DNA of 64,000 nucleotides from Prochilodus magdalenae (Eukaryota > Chordata > Actinopteri > Characiformes > Prochilodontidae). A program made the position numbers and the translations under genes. Under the pieces are notes generated by a model. The model worked only from the letters and a program-made list of their open reading frames with translations. It searched no databases and was not told where the DNA came from. The stretch lies in NCBI GenBank assembly GCA_024036415.1, contig JAMWET010003603.1, positions 184,501 to 248,500 on the forward strand, in the 5' to 3' direction. Positions 33,351-45,548 of the stretch are shown here, piece by piece; the first letter of the stretch is position 1; each line of letters opens with the position of its first letter.

Positions 33351-35194
33351 TGGCCTAAATTAAAATTAAACTATATAATAAAATTAATACTTTACTGATG
33401 CTTAAGTAATACAGGAGGAATGGAGCAGAGGAAACTCAATGTACTACAGTGCAATGACCCATATCTAAGCTTGAGTCTAATAATAAAAATTATTATTAAT
33501 ATTATTGGTTATCATTCATCATTATAATCAACATTATTATTATTATTGTAATTATTATTATTACAGAAAAGTTGCAATAGCAGTTACATATACGCCGACT
33601 TCACAGTAAACTTCAGACTGGGGTGGGCAAACATATTAGATCGTTACTGGTCTTAAATTACCCACAACATGTTTTTCATGTACAGAATGGTATTAGCAGT
33701 GCTGCCAACAGTATCATACTAGAACAGCTTTAGCTTTAGGATGAAAGCACTTCAATGTCACATGTTCACACCCTTCTCCCTCTTCTTGTTAAGGAAGTAG
33801 GTTAACCCGAATGCCACAACATTACCTCAGTAGTGTAGAAACTGGATACGTACAGCCTGATGTTTATCAGTTCACTGGAATTTACAGACTTTGCATTGCA
33901 GACACTGCTCGCACCACAGCCGAAACACAAGCGATGTTTTCAGTCACCACAAACGAAAGCACACCACACTGTTCATTGTTTTATGTATCTCATCCATCGT
34001 CTTCAACCACAGCCTCGTCCAAACAGTCAGAGGCAACAAAGCCCAACCCAGAGCTGTCTCATGAAAGCATTTCAAAAGCGTACTACAACATATGAACATC
34101 TAAGCAAACACTGGAGATGAGAATGGGCCTTGCTGAAGCTGTGGGCCTGACTAAACATTTGAAAACCAGGCCTTCAGAGAATTAATCCACACTGCTGATG
34201 CTTATTACGACAAACCCAGTATCAAATATTTCTCAAAAACCACTGTTCTGCATTTCTAAAATCCAACACACACATCAGACCAGTCGCGCATCAACACCCT
34301 TCCTTACCATCCGTTTTATTTATGAATGGAAGCTTTCCCGTGACCTGCCTACAAACGAATGACTTCCCTGAAGACCAGGCTTGAGGGAATCACTCCAGTG
34401 TTGGGGTCTACAAGAGGAATAGACCTGTATGACCCCAGAGTATACATGATCAAGGCCTTGCAACTGAACAACTGGATTTGCATACACTGCATGCATTACA
34501 CACCTAGCCATTTAGCCACTGAGGCAGAATGTACGACAATGTAAGTCTGTGGGCTTAGGTTCCTTTATAGTAGCACTGAGACAGCTAAAGCTGTGGAACC
34601 TTTCAAGTCCTAACAGGTTCTAAAAATATTCCAACCTCCGACACTAATCAATTTGGGATTACACACTACAAGATTTAAGATGCTGAACTGAACTGCCACA
34701 AACCAACCAACCAACCAACCAGTTACATTTTCCACTGGTGTTCGTGCTGATACAGTAAAAGAGAGACAGGAAAGCACATTTAAATTAGGATCCTGGGATG
34801 TAAAGATTCGATTACTGTGGTGGTTATAGAGCTTCAGATGTGTGTTCACTATGCTGTGCTTGTGCAAACTCATTTACTATACAGTGACTTTCACTTTTCT
34901 GTTTTTACTTGCTCTATGTTTTTTTCACTTTTATTGGCTGTTGGAGGATCTCGTTTATATCGAGCCACTGACCAGTACACACTACTAGACTGCGCTTGGA
35001 GTTGAGGCGGGAGAAAGAAAAAATTCAATATACTCAGATTGATCTGAAACACAATCCGGAGGCCAAACGTCTGCACTCCTCGCGCACTACTGGATTATCT
35101 CTGCCAACTGTCGACTCCAACTGCCCCAAAATCTGCAGACTGCAACAAACCAGAACAGACGCAGCAAGACTGGAAGCAGGGCTATAACTGCGGT
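33351..35194. other. Unassigned sequence
   Basis: No gene is recognised. ATT-rich low complexity lies at about 33478-33565 and a short (AACC)n at 34700-34721. The frame at 33811-34095 shows no domain. Confidence 0.45.
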
Positions 35195-35480
35195 AAACAG
35201 TCAACATGTCCACAATCGTGGCTCTTGGGTCAATCAGGTACGAGTGTGAAACTCCATCATCTGCGTGCATCACAATGTCAAACCTAACCACCAAATTTTA
35301 TTCCTGTCAGCTGATTCCTTCTGGGTGCAGCTATTTGTGCAACTGATGTTTTGACGATAATTGTAATTGGGAAAATATTGATATGATGATTTATACCGGC
35401 GCTGCTCAACACAAAACAAACATGAGAAAACTAAACAATTACAGTACTCGACGTAAATGACTCACATTACTGTGTCTTAA
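35195..35480 (-). mobile_element. Tc1-A family, 5' fragment (copy 6)
   Basis: On the minus strand it matches the 5' end region of the copy at 38.0-38.6 kb: the GCACCCAGAAGGAATCAGC, TGACAGGAATAAAATTTGGT blocks and a shared outer segment with GTTTTGTGTTGAGCAGCGC and a CAGTAATGTGAGTCATTTAC edge. The transposase part is lacking. Confidence 0.65.
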
Positions 35481-38039
35481 AAAGGTGCAAAGAATCAAAG
35501 ATTAAAGCTTGATGTCATTTTAGTTAATTTCTTCTCTGAAATTGGCTTCAAAGAAAAGTCCAAAAGACCTTTGTGTTGACCACGCAGCATCTATTTGCAA
35601 GAGAAAGATTAGTGCGTTCTCTTTTTGACAAAAGAAACAGAGGGATTTGGTTAAACAGAGCTCAACCTCCCTCAGCAGAAGCTGATTAATGAATCACCTA
35701 CATGTTGGGGCTCTAGACGTAATTTGACTGAAAGGGTGTTGAAGCAGAAATTGGTAATTACTCAAGTACTGACGGCTGACAGAAAGACAAGGCCACCTGG
35801 CAACTATGAGGTACTGAGTCCACTTCACAGGAACTATGTGAGCATGTCCTTCCCTTAGCCAGTTCTTCCCCTTCCATAGGAGAACACAGTAGACTGGATG
35901 TTGAGACACAGACCTCACAAAAACAAAAACAGCCAATCGATGAAACAATACCAGGACTTCACTACTCATGACGTGCTGCATCTGGCTAGTCTTGTTGATC
36001 CAAGGATCCTAAATTCCAGCTGTTAACAGTGACAAGAAAGAGAAGGTACAAGTCAGAAGTTGCTGAGCTGGAATCCATGGTGCCAGTACAACATCCAACA
36101 GCAGCACATGATGGAGGTTCCTATGTATTACAGAGCACAGTGACAGAAGCAGCACCAGCTAAAAAGCCAAAAGGTACTAGCCATTTTCTTTTCAGCTACA
36201 TCGCCTTCCCTGTGTCTGAAAGAAGCAATAGAGGGAGAAATGAAAGCGTACGTCTCCATACCAAAAAGCAGTCCCTGAAGTGCATCCACCAGAATGGTGC
36301 AAAAATGTATGAGGGGATGTGTATCAGGCTAGATGCCTTGCTAAGGAGTGCATCCCAGCAACAAGTGCTCCACCTGTAAGGGTGTTTGACACAGGTGGAA
36401 ATATGTCTGACTGTAATATGTACGATTTGGTTCTATTTTTCTTGGTGTTCTTTGTCAGCTGAAGCCTTAAACAACCACAACACTGCACGGTATTTATTTT
36501 AAATGCTTAGCATTATGAGCAGTGCTTCAGTGTGGGGCTTCTTAGAATGCAAAAACTGAAAAATGTAATTGGTATTTTTACAAGTATACAAGAAGCTAAT
36601 TAATTTGCTGGAAAGATGTTATTTTTCATATCTTAGAAATCCATAGCAAACCACAGCAAAAACCATGAAGTCAGAGCTAGAACAAAGCTAACTCGAGTTT
36701 CTCAAGATTAAGCAGGCTCCTATGCGGCATTACCACATAACCTGTTGAGCTGAAACAAGTTATGGGGAAAAGAGAGCTGCAGAAAAAAAAAACAAATGCT
36801 TTGCGGCTCTTGGAAAGCTGGTGCTGCATGGAAGCTACACAGCAAATAAGCTCTATAATTTCTCAATTTTGTGTGGATGCTATCACTAAACCCGATTCTA
36901 TCACTGTGACTAGATATACTGTATATGACTTTTGCACAGACCGCTTTTTATGTTGTTTTGTTTATATGTAAAATGTATTAATTAAACTGTAATTGTGCAT
37001 CAAGTGTGCAGAAGTGGCCTCTCTGAGGAGGATGTGTTACTAGTTCTGTGTTACTACTTTCACTTTTGACCAGGTTGCCCAAAAAACAATATCCACATCC
37101 TCCTATTTTAAAACCATGGATAGAATTCAGATTCAGGCCTGACATGGGCTCTTTACCAGTGCCTGTCCAAAAACGTGACGCAAATCTAATTTTACCCACA
37201 GTTCTCCTGTCCAACATGGACGATTACCACCTGGCGACCATAGGCAGCGAGTTAGCTGTCAATCAGCGCTAACGTCCAATTACATCGCCCCATCGCCCTG
37301 TCCTAGTTTGGTTGTGTGTATGTTTGTTTAATTTTGCCATGGAAAAAGTTCCTCCCCTAGACTGACCCCTGAATCCCCAGACGAGCAAGCATGTGTCTGA
37401 GCGTATCTCCACCATTACTGAGTTTTCATAAAGCAGCAGTGGCCTCCGAAGAGTCATCAGCACGTTGTGTTCTGCCTGGGTCAAGGGCAGCTCTGCGACT
37501 TCCTCAGACTCTTCACATACAAACTCCACACGGAAACCAGCATTCGAAACCTGTCAGTGCAACAAATCCCAAAACATGTTAAACCGCTGCTGCTGCCTAC
37601 TTAGTTTAAGGGCAAAGTCATTGAAACGGAGAGAGTGTAGTCGAATGAGAGGTCATAATGCATTCTGGGTACATTTCATAGTCTTCACTGTGCACTGCGC
37701 TCAATAGAAACATCTGTCAGAGCATTCATTTGTTCGTTTGCCAAGTAGCTCTGTTTTAAATGGTAATGCTTCCCTCGGATATGTCAACCTTCTGAACAGA
37801 TCCCATAAGTACTAGGTACTCTACAGCCTATTCTTCCCATAGAGCTGCAGTTCAGCTCTGATTAAGGTACAATTATTAAACAGCACTAGCAGAGACACTT
37901 CCACAAAGAACCAATTTCCAGCCCAATGCTCTCTATCACTTTTCTCCTACTTTCATTCCTAAGTGTGGCAAGACTAAAATGTGCATATCGGAATGGAGTT
38001 ACATGATAAAGATGTTATTATCTATGGAGCAAAATGGAA
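35481..38039. other. Unassigned sequence
   Basis: I see no gene that I can support. The 116-codon frame at 36029-36379 is open but has no recognised domain, and I cannot place splice sites around it. The frames at 37269-37707 overlap on both strands. Confidence 0.4.
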
Positions 38040-38592
38040 TTCCTGGTACGTCCCCCTTGTCTCCACAAAGACAAAAGCTGGACTGCTCACTGAAGATGAC
38101 CCGCTGCCATTCTGAGTCACTCCATGACAGTCCGGAATGACACCATTGCAGTTCTGGGGCACCTGACAAGGTGTTAAGGGGAGGTGTGGTAGCTATCTGT
38201 GTGCATGTAGACCTGCGTTGTGGAGCCGTCTGCCAACGGTGATGGCACTAACAGGATAACTCAAGGACGGCATTCAAATGACAACCATCGTGGCTGTCGG
38301 GCCAGTCAGGTACAATGCTAAAGCGTGTCCCTGCTTACGTCACATGCACGGCAGAGCATGAAACCGGAATCACTGGCATGTCTCGCCATGCCAAACCTAC
38401 CCACCAAGTTTCATTCCTGTCGGTTGATTCCTTCTGGGTGCAACTCTTTGTGCTACTGATGTTTTGACATCGAGTGTTTTTGGAATTATTGCTATGATGT
38501 ATTATTCCAATGTTGCTCAGCACAAAACAAACAATGGCAAATGTAAACATGTACAGTACTCTATGTAAATTATTCACATTACTTAGTAAACA
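38040..38592 (-). mobile_element. Tc1-A family, 5' half (copy 4)
   Basis: On the minus strand the outer end matches the 35.2-35.5 kb fragment. The GTTGCACCCAGAAGGAATCA repeat follows, then transposase remnants reaching a diverged RVIFSEQSSFCLCGDKG (compare FSDESRFCLCGDDQ of copy 3). In this copy the catalytic Asp has become Glu. The 3' half is missing. Confidence 0.7.
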
Positions 38593-39599
38593 CTCTTATT
38601 CATAGCCATTCACAGTAACAGGTAAACACAGTCCCTCCAAGTATAGCAGTGGTGTTGATAAACACCCAAGTCAATTTTGAACTAGAGCTGCCTGATTGGA
38701 CACATCTTCTATGATTATACTAAGATATGACAAAGCATACAGGCAAACGGTTAGCCTAATATCTCTCTCTGGGATATAGTTAAAGACAGAGCTGGGTCAA
38801 AAACTAGCTGTACAGCAGCCAAACAGTCCGAACGCTGCCAATTTGTGAGAAGGCTCACACTCGCATTTGTGAGTAACACAGGAGATGTGGTCAGCGTGCA
38901 CAACAATCTGTGATTTGTAAGGGCGATTGCTCGCCCTGTGCAGCTGCCGCGGAAAGCTTTGATTCTGATGCACCAGATGTTCCCCAAAATCTGGTGAGGG
39001 ACCCCATGCACTACCAATATGGTGTTTTTCTTGCTTGAATGCACCCGAAGCTCAAAAAGGGGCTTGATTTAGCTGAAGCAGGAACGGCGGAGCATAGAAA
39101 CCACAAATCCTCTGCCCTCAAAAAACAAACTGACATACTGAAAACACATCTTAATTCCTTTATAAACTGCATATCTATAATCTTAACAGATAAGTGAGGT
39201 GTAAGGAAAGGAGAACACCACACCTTTCCAAAACGCATGATGTCATTGTTGAGGTTCAATGAAGTCACTGGTGCATAGCCAACACTGTTTGGTATGAAAC
39301 TCCGATTTCTATATAGTGGTGGTGATGAAAACCATGTCTACAACACTAATATACCCGTCTTATTTACCATCCCAAACCACCAGTTAACCGACATATACAC
39401 AATGTAATATTGATAATAGTAAAATAGCAGCAAATCAGAAAAAATAGCACCCTGCATGTATTTCTCGGCCAATAAAGGTAACATTATTCAACACTTGTTT
39501 ATTGTTCTCTGATGTTCTAGATAGATTGTATGTGACTTTGGTCAGGGTGAAGAATTCCCAGATTCACACCCTGTATTGGGGCCTTGTAATGAAACAATC
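38593..39599. other. Unassigned sequence
   Basis: No gene or clear repeat. The frames at 38751-39268 lack motifs. Confidence 0.4.
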
Positions 39600-40140
39600 T
39601 GAGCTTACTTAAAAAACAATAACCTGAAGGAGCTGTGCTCTGATTGGCTGGTCTACAGCAAGACACCACAGTGATCAGACAGACGCCACATATTAAAAAA
39701 AAATTACCCTCTATGTAAATAAGCTCTTACTATTTAGTTGGCTGTGCTAACATGAGTCTCTAGAAGCTTGTTACCTACAGTAGCTACACCCAAAGTCTGC
39801 TCAATATTATGCAAGATATGAGAAACGGCTTTGAGTGGAGCGTGCAGAGCAAACCAACACCCCTGAATTACAATAGTCTGGGGTCCTGTTAAAGATGTGG
39901 GAGCTTCCTATACACCATCTTGCTTTGCAAATCCTCCGTTTCCACCTTAAATGGCGAAGCAGTTACATGCCTACACACAGGAAGCCAACATGAACCTCTT
40001 TTAAATAGGAACGTCATGTCATTGACAGCTCAGTTCCTTGGAATGAATAGTCCTGGCATTCCTTTTACAGTGTGGAACAGTAGATTTCTCCACATTTTCC
40101 ATCATTTGCATTGCTGTTGCTCTGTTGTCATGTGAATTTT
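39600..40140 (-). repeat. THAP-like repeat family, copy 3
   Basis: On the minus strand, from about 40110, it reads a diverged head (MENVEKSTVPHCKRNARTIH, SKELSCQ) that aligns with MQKCAVPDCEEDVGTSHTLP of copy 1, with the first Cys lost. Further on, GTGGCGTCTGTCTGATCACT and CCAGCCAATCAGAGCAC match the 3' part of copy 1 (3.15-3.2 kb). Stops interrupt the frame. Confidence 0.5.
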
Positions 40141-41207
40141 GGGGGCATAAACATAGTGAGTCAAGACTCCCACGCACCAGTTTAGGATTTCGGGATCAGC
40201 TCGTTGTCCCATCCTCTCTGTAAGTGCCTGATCTGTATTTGAAGGAGTAAACAGTGCCTGAGGGTCAGGGTATGTCAGTTCTATGTACTGAACTCTCCTT
40301 ATTTAAGTATGACAGTGTAGATACAATCTGTAAAACAATATTCAGTAACTTTTAGAAGCATTCAACTCCCCAGATGTCTGGTGCCTTTAACCAAAGCTGT
40401 GAATTTTCTAGAAAATTCCTCTTTAAGTTCATGTAACATATTTTAATTGCAAGGTTTGAAGCATTTGTAAAAACTGTAGAAATGGACAAATTAATAAAAG
40501 TTATGACAAGAAACATCATAAGTCAATTTACACCGAGCCTTGTCCTACGCCTTGGTCTGACCGGACAGTTATATGTTCCTGAAAAAGCAGCCAAGAAGCA
40601 CTCAAGATTAAATTTGGCTTGGACACACTGGAAACACAGCTGGACCAAATGTAAACGGATTTGTTTCTTCAAAAACCACACAGACGATCTTTACTCCACC
40701 CAGAACTGTGCTACTGAGCTACAGTATAAATTATTCACAAACAGGGAAAACAAAGACAGCCTGTGATGGAATTTCTGGCAACATCCGGAAGAGAATTCCT
40801 CATATTTGCAGACTGCAGGCAGAGCAGCAGTATTGGGAATCAGATTTTATCTGCGGAAGAGGGACACACTGAGTATGTAGGCAGGTATAAAGTCTTATCT
40901 GGACAGTATCTGGATATGAGAAGCATGAAATGACAAGCGTAAAGCCTCATGAAAGTATAGCTGAGGGGCAGCATGGCGAATAAGAAATCACCTAAGGCCA
41001 AACACAGATTAACATCTCAGAGGGCCGAAAAGGAGGTTATTAAGCCATCCAGCCCTTCCGAAACACCCCACCTACCCACCCTTTACTACTGATCTCATAA
41101 CTGTGGTAAAGCACTGGCCCCCTGTTTGGGCAGTGTCTGAGCTCATGGTGAGTTTTAGGCTCTAAACTTCCTGTACTAGCTGGAATATTATCCATCGGAA
41201 CACCAAG
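40141..41207. other. Unassigned sequence
   Basis: I recognise no gene or repeat in this stretch. Confidence 0.45.
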
Positions 41208-41272
41208 CACGGTTGTAAGTCGCTCTGGATAAGAGAGTCTACTAAATGCCTTTAATGTAAACGTAAAGCTAT
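41208..41272 (+). repeat. SINE1 tail fragment
   Basis: GTAAGTCGCTCTGGATAAGA, GAGTCTACTAAATGCCTTTA, ATGTAAACGTAAAG is the 3' end of SINE1; the head is absent. Confidence 0.75.
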
Positions 41273-41589
41273 TCAAACTAAATGCTTGTTCACTTTCCAT
41301 CATTTTAGAGACAACAGTGAATCAATAAATCACACCCATCTTTCTTCTTTATGTAAATACACCAAGCAGCACAAGACTTAGGGCCTGCTCAGGAAAATGT
41401 AGTTTAAATGCTCACAGAAGATGCACAGATGCTGATTTTAATGGTGCAATTTCCAAACATTTGATTTCTTACAATCAAAAGATTTGATCATCATAAAAAA
41501 ACCCTACAGCTACACAAAAGTGCTATCTGATTGGTCCAGGAGGAAGCAAGCAAGGACGGGGCTCATCACTGACTGACCTAACAGCCACG
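41273..41589. other. Unassigned sequence
   Basis: Nothing is recognised between the SINE tail and the Tc1-A copy. Confidence 0.45.
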
Positions 41590-42030
41590 ATGGTGGACAG
41601 TGAGCAATGGTGCCCTTCATCCCGTTAGTGCCAGCACCATTGGCAGACGACTGCACGATGCAGGACTACATGCACGCAGGCCATTAAGATGACTGTCCTA
41701 AAAACCATGTCAACGTCAGCAAAGACTGCAATGGTGTCGTGCCAGACTGTCACGGAGTGACCACGACCAACAAATGTGTGTGTGGAGGTACCGTGGTCAG
41801 CGCCAAGATGTCCAGAAGGTCTGGTGTCGCTCCACCTCCCAACCCCACCACACAATCTGCAGAAACTGTGTGAGAATACGAGGTGGATTATCACAGGACA
41901 CCATTAGGAACCTCTACAACTCCTTGCAGAGATGTCCTGCATTTTGCGTTAGCAAACATGGCGGCCCAACTCCATATTGAGAGACACTACTGCTGTATGT
42001 GTAGCTCATTAAATATTTATGATAGTCTAA
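41590..42030 (+). mobile_element. Tc1-A family element, copy 5
   Basis: It has the shared transposase remnants in the usual order: a 5' block with GACTGCAATGGTGTCGTGCC (also in copy 1 at 4738-4757), ACCGTGGTCAGCGCCAAGAT, the CTCCACCTCCCAACCCCACC block, then LSQDTIRNLYNSLQRCPAFC and VSKHGGPTPY before a stop. As in copies 1 and 3, the stretch with the second Asp and the Glu is missing. The text after about 42010 (CTCATTAAATATTTATGATA) parallels the UTR of copy 3. Confidence 0.75.
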
Positions 42031-42149
42031 ATTTGATTATGCAAACAGAGAAAAGTCTCATCAACTTCAAAACTCATTTGATAAATACAAAACTGTTATC
42101 ATTTTTGGGTATGAATGTCATTATCATTATATTGGTAGTGATATATATT

Positions 42150-42300
42150 TTTATACTTTATAGTGTATCTTTGTCTCTACCTGTATCACTCTGTCTTGTG
42201 CTTCTCGTGTTACTTCTGTGTACATCTGCTACTGGATGCCTTGAATTTCCCTCTGGGATCAATAAAGTATCTATCTATCTATCTATCTATCTGTCTATAG
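42150..42300 (+). repeat. LINE 3' tail ending in (ATCT)n
   Basis: A GAATTTCCCTCTGGGATCAA, TAAAGT end is followed by (ATCT)5-6, the standard tail of a fish LINE. It parallels the minus-strand tail at 2.62-2.82 kb. A short frame of repeated S-I-Y-L is an artefact. Confidence 0.7.
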
Positions 42301-42829
42301 GCTAATATCATACAAAATTATACTGATGATATGATAGCAATCATTATGTCTGCATACTGGAAAACAGGACTGGTCCAATCAGCCCGGTTCATAATCTATG
42401 CTTGCCTGAGAGACGCTGACTCACAGGTAGCCTCATCAGCTATTCAATGATCCTTCACTTTCAGACACTAATAGGATAACTTGTACCTCAACCTTGGCTT
42501 GTCTCTCAAACGCTGTAGCGTTAACTAGAGCAGCAGCCAAAATGAAGGGAAAAAAATAAAAACTAAGGCATATAAAACATTCAGTACACTTCACTGATCC
42601 AAAAACCTAACAGTAAACTTACCACAACACTGCTCTGTACTACACGCAGGAAACTGCACAGCCGAAGTGATTATCAAACTGATCTATGTAACTGTTATGC
42701 AAGTCTCGCATACTACTCTGGGACCGATGACAAATGGATGATGGAAAGTCTGCGCCGACTACACGGAGCTGTGACAAGCTGAAGGGACAGAAATGAGATA
42801 TGGGAGAAGGCGAAGGGAGAGAATAAAAG
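42301..42829. other. Unassigned sequence
   Basis: I recognise no gene or repeat in this stretch. Confidence 0.45.
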
Positions 42830-43078
42830 ATAATCACTTCGTTTTGTGAGCTCTGACTGATGTCGCTAATATTCCCTTTAAGAGTGTTCCTCACGGATTC
42901 CTAGCACTCCGCCATTACCGACGTCATTATGACCAATTAGGCTCGTACAGAAGTTCACCGCCTTTGTCATTCAAACAAGTAGCTTAATATCTTGGTACAT
43001 CTTCCACAGAGAGGCCACAATGACCTGCTAATGGCCTCACACTGTCTGCGTGATGAGCTCCATTAAAAAAATATGACC
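42830..43078. promoter_or_regulatory. Candidate conserved noncoding element
   Basis: This stretch is free of simple repeats and transposon text. It carries several homeodomain-type AT cores: GCTAATATTCCC, CGCCATTACCGACGTCATTA, ATGACCAATTAGGCTCG, GACCTGCTAATGGCCTC, GCTCCATTAAAAAAATATGA. Only composition and motif density support this call. I have no alignment, and a chance AT-rich stretch is possible. Confidence 0.25.
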
Positions 43079-43416
43079 ATTTAAAAAAAGAAAAAGAAAA
43101 AAAAAAAAAAAAAACGTGGAGCGGAGCGCTGAGATGGAACGGTGCTCGCATTCCAGGGAGGGTGGCAGTAATGCACTGCGAAATTAGTGACACATAGACG
43201 TGAAGAGCATTTCCTCCCACTTATCTAATCATATGATCAGAACAAATGTTACATAAGCTGTGCATGGACAGAGGGAACGTACAACCATGTTTTACTAAAC
43301 CCGCATTCCTCAAACTGCTGTACAGTTCCTCTAGCTCCAGTTCGGCATTTCATCAGATTGTAATTTTGGTCCAAATTCAAATACAGCCTTAAAATAAACC
43401 TCTAAAAAAGTTACTA

Positions 43417-43797
43417 ATGATGCGCTCGGCTTGTCTTCTGTCTTCCCAGGTTTACTCATGTCACTCCATTGCTGCGCTCCCTTCTCTAGCTTCCAGTAGC
43501 TGCACCCACATCAGATTTAAAACCTTCATGCTCGCCTACAAAGCCAAGAACAAACCCGTGCCCACCCTCCACCCCCAACATATGACAACTGTCAAGAGTC
43601 AATCTGTTGTACGAGTCCTGCAAACTCGGCTTTACCCACCATCCTTCAAAATGCATGGAAGACGAGCGTCCAGACTCTACTCTGTCCAGGCTCCCAGATG
43701 GTGGAATGATATTCCAGTTGCTCTCCGAAAAGCAGACTCTCTCAGGGTCTTCAAAAGCAGACTAAATCACTTAGTGACTAATAGGTGTATATACTGA
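43417..43797 (+). pseudogene. LINE ORF2 C-terminal fragment (reverse-transcriptase end)
   Basis: The reading gives IRFKTFMLAYKAKNKPVPTL, then SVVRVLQTRLYPPSFKMHGR, RASRLYSVQAPRWWNDIPVA, LRKADSLRVFKSRLNHLV. The RFKT..LAYKAKN and WWN.(I/L)P..LR...SL..F...LK.HL blocks are characteristic of the C-terminal end of fish LINE polymerases of the L2/Rex type. Upstream, the expected THVTPLLRSL.WLPVAA stretch is present at about 43445-43505 in another frame and carries a TAG, so at least one frameshift and one stop precede this block. It is a 5'-truncated, dead copy. The apparent start codon at 43417 is incidental. Confidence 0.8.
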
Positions 43798-43825
43798 AAT
43801 GCTGTTAATTGCTACACAGCAAATA

Positions 43826-44360
43826 CACTATATTGTCAAAAGTTTTCACACACTCATCCAAGTCACTGAGCCCAGGTGTTCAGTTCAAACACGTCAAAGA
43901 CTACAGGTGTACAAAACCAAGCACCTAGGCATGCAGACTGCGTCTACGCACATTAGTGAAAGAATGGGTCGCACTCCGGAGCTCAGTGAATTCCAGCGTT
44001 CCGTGATATCACTACTAAATATTCCACAGGGGGATTTATAATAAAGTGCAATCGATTGGAAACAACAGCGACAGGCCACGGACGAGGACGTACTTGTCTG
44101 ACTGCACTGTGCCCAGTGTAAAGTTTGGTGAAGGGGGGATGATGGCGTGGGGTTGCTCAGGAGTTGGGCTCAGCCTCTTAGATCCAGAGAAAGGAACTCT
44201 TAATGTTTCAGCTGACCAAGAGATTTTAGACAATTCCATGCTCCCAACTTTTTGGGAACAGATTGGGGATGGCCATTTCCTGTTCCAACAAGACTGAACA
44301 CGAGTGCACAAAGCAAGGTCCATATCTAAGACATGGATGAGCTGGTTTGGTGTGGAAGTC
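43826..44360 (+). mobile_element. Tc1-B family element, copy 1 (3' end lost)
   Basis: It begins CACTATATTGTCAAAAG after TA (43824-43825). Early text includes MGRTPELSEFQRSVI, the transposase N-terminus. After a large internal deletion, the core reads [37 protein letters not shown] and DGHFLFQQD, where the last Asp is the second catalytic residue; a stop follows immediately. The Glu block and 3' inverted repeat are absent, and at about 44360 the sequence switches to a SINE-type tail. Confidence 0.8.
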
Positions 44361-44395
44361 TGTTAAATGCCATGAAAGTGAATGTAAATGTACCT
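44361..44395 (+). repeat. SINE1-type tail joined to Tc1-B
   Basis: TGTTAAATGCCATGAAAGTG, AATGTAAATGTA is the last part of SINE1. It directly follows GTTTGGTGTGGAAGTC of the transposon. Confidence 0.6.
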
Positions 44396-44700
44396 GTCAT
44401 GTTAGCTTGTAGCAACAGCACTTTCCATCCACCTGCCAAATTAATCTGAGACTATTAGCTATAAACGAGAGAATGAAATTAGTGTAAACGATTCAGAGAA
44501 ATACCAAGCGACCTCACAGACAAACCTTCACTGCTAAGCAGCTTCTAGTTGAGGCTGGATTTCATAAGAGCTGTTGCCATTACTTGGGTGCAGCACCTTC
44601 AGTCACTTGACTCGCATTATTTATTTGCCGAATGTAATTCCATCGGTTCTTCATGGCAAAAAAAAAACATTTCTCATCAAGCCAGCTTACAAACATTTAT
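44396..44700. other. Unassigned sequence
   Basis: I recognise nothing in this stretch. Confidence 0.45.
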
Positions 44701-44830
44701 GCATTCATTCATTTATTCATCATCTAAACCGCTTATCCTCCTGGGTCGCAGGGGGTGCTGGAGCTTTGCCCACCGCTCACTGAGCAGAATGCAGGAAACA
44801 CTGTGTACAGGCCGCCAGTTAATCACGGAC
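44701..44830 (+). repeat. Fish interspersed repeat (CATTCATT...GGGTCGCAGGGGG type)
   Basis: CATTCATTCATTTATTCATC, ATCTAAACCGCTTATCCTCC, TGGGTCGCAGGGGGTGCTGG is a very common fish repeat with which I am familiar, here truncated at the right. Its superfamily is not decidable from this copy. Confidence 0.7.
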
Positions 44831-45339
44831 CAGAACGTCTATGCAAATTCTGGCAATCTTATTCGATATTGCAGCTTCAACTGGTCTGTCAAAATCTGCA
44901 TGAGAATACTTGGAATGAGATGGGGGACCAGCTCTCGGAACAGAATCTGAGGGAGTAATTATCAGCTATTCAATATTAAATTTTGTGATTATTTATTTAT
45001 TTAAGTTACTTTCCTACAATTTATTTTAGATATGACGCCTAATCAATCGACTCTAATATTCAAAAAACACTTACATAACTCTATTCAACTACGATGTGTG
45101 TTTATATCAACCCTGGTCCCAGATGCCCACCCCCCTGCATACTGTTGCTGCAAACTGTCTTGTTTTAAGCCACTTCAGTCCAATAATGGTCTGGTCTGGA
45201 GTGGACACAATCATACAGGGCAGTGACCCCTTAGGACCAGGTCTCAGAAACACTGCACCAGGACTCTGTGTTGAAACATGGTCGTGATGAGATAAAACAA
45301 TCCTGCACAACTGCCACAATTCAACACTGCAAAATATTT
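44831..45339. other. Unassigned sequence
   Basis: I recognise no gene or repeat in this stretch. Confidence 0.45.
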
Positions 45340-45548
45340 CAGTGCTGAGAATGATCCACCACCGAGATAAAACCTGCTCTGTGGTGGTCCGGTGGGGGTC
45401 CTGACCACTGAAGAACATGGTAATACAGCATACAGATGGACTACAGTCTGTAACTGTAGATCTACAGTGCGCTCCTATATGGTCAGTGGAGCTGATACAA
45501 TTGACAGTGAGTGTAGAAACCCAATTGAGTGGCCGACAGGTGTATTCC
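45340..45548 (+). repeat. R1 interspersed repeat, copy 3
   Basis: The blocks CAGTGCTGAGAATGATCCAC, CCTGCTCTGTGGTGGTCCGG, CCTGACCACTGAAGAACATG, CAGATGGACTACAGTCTGTA, CTCCTATATGGTCAGTGGAG and GACAGTGAGTGTAGAAACC are in the same order as copy 2. The frames at 45107-45673 are translations of this repeat. Confidence 0.75.

Noticed and set aside
36029..36379. 116-codon frame with a basic N-terminus as a host exon or transposase piece
   Set aside because: I could not match it to any transposase or host family, and no supporting context is visible.
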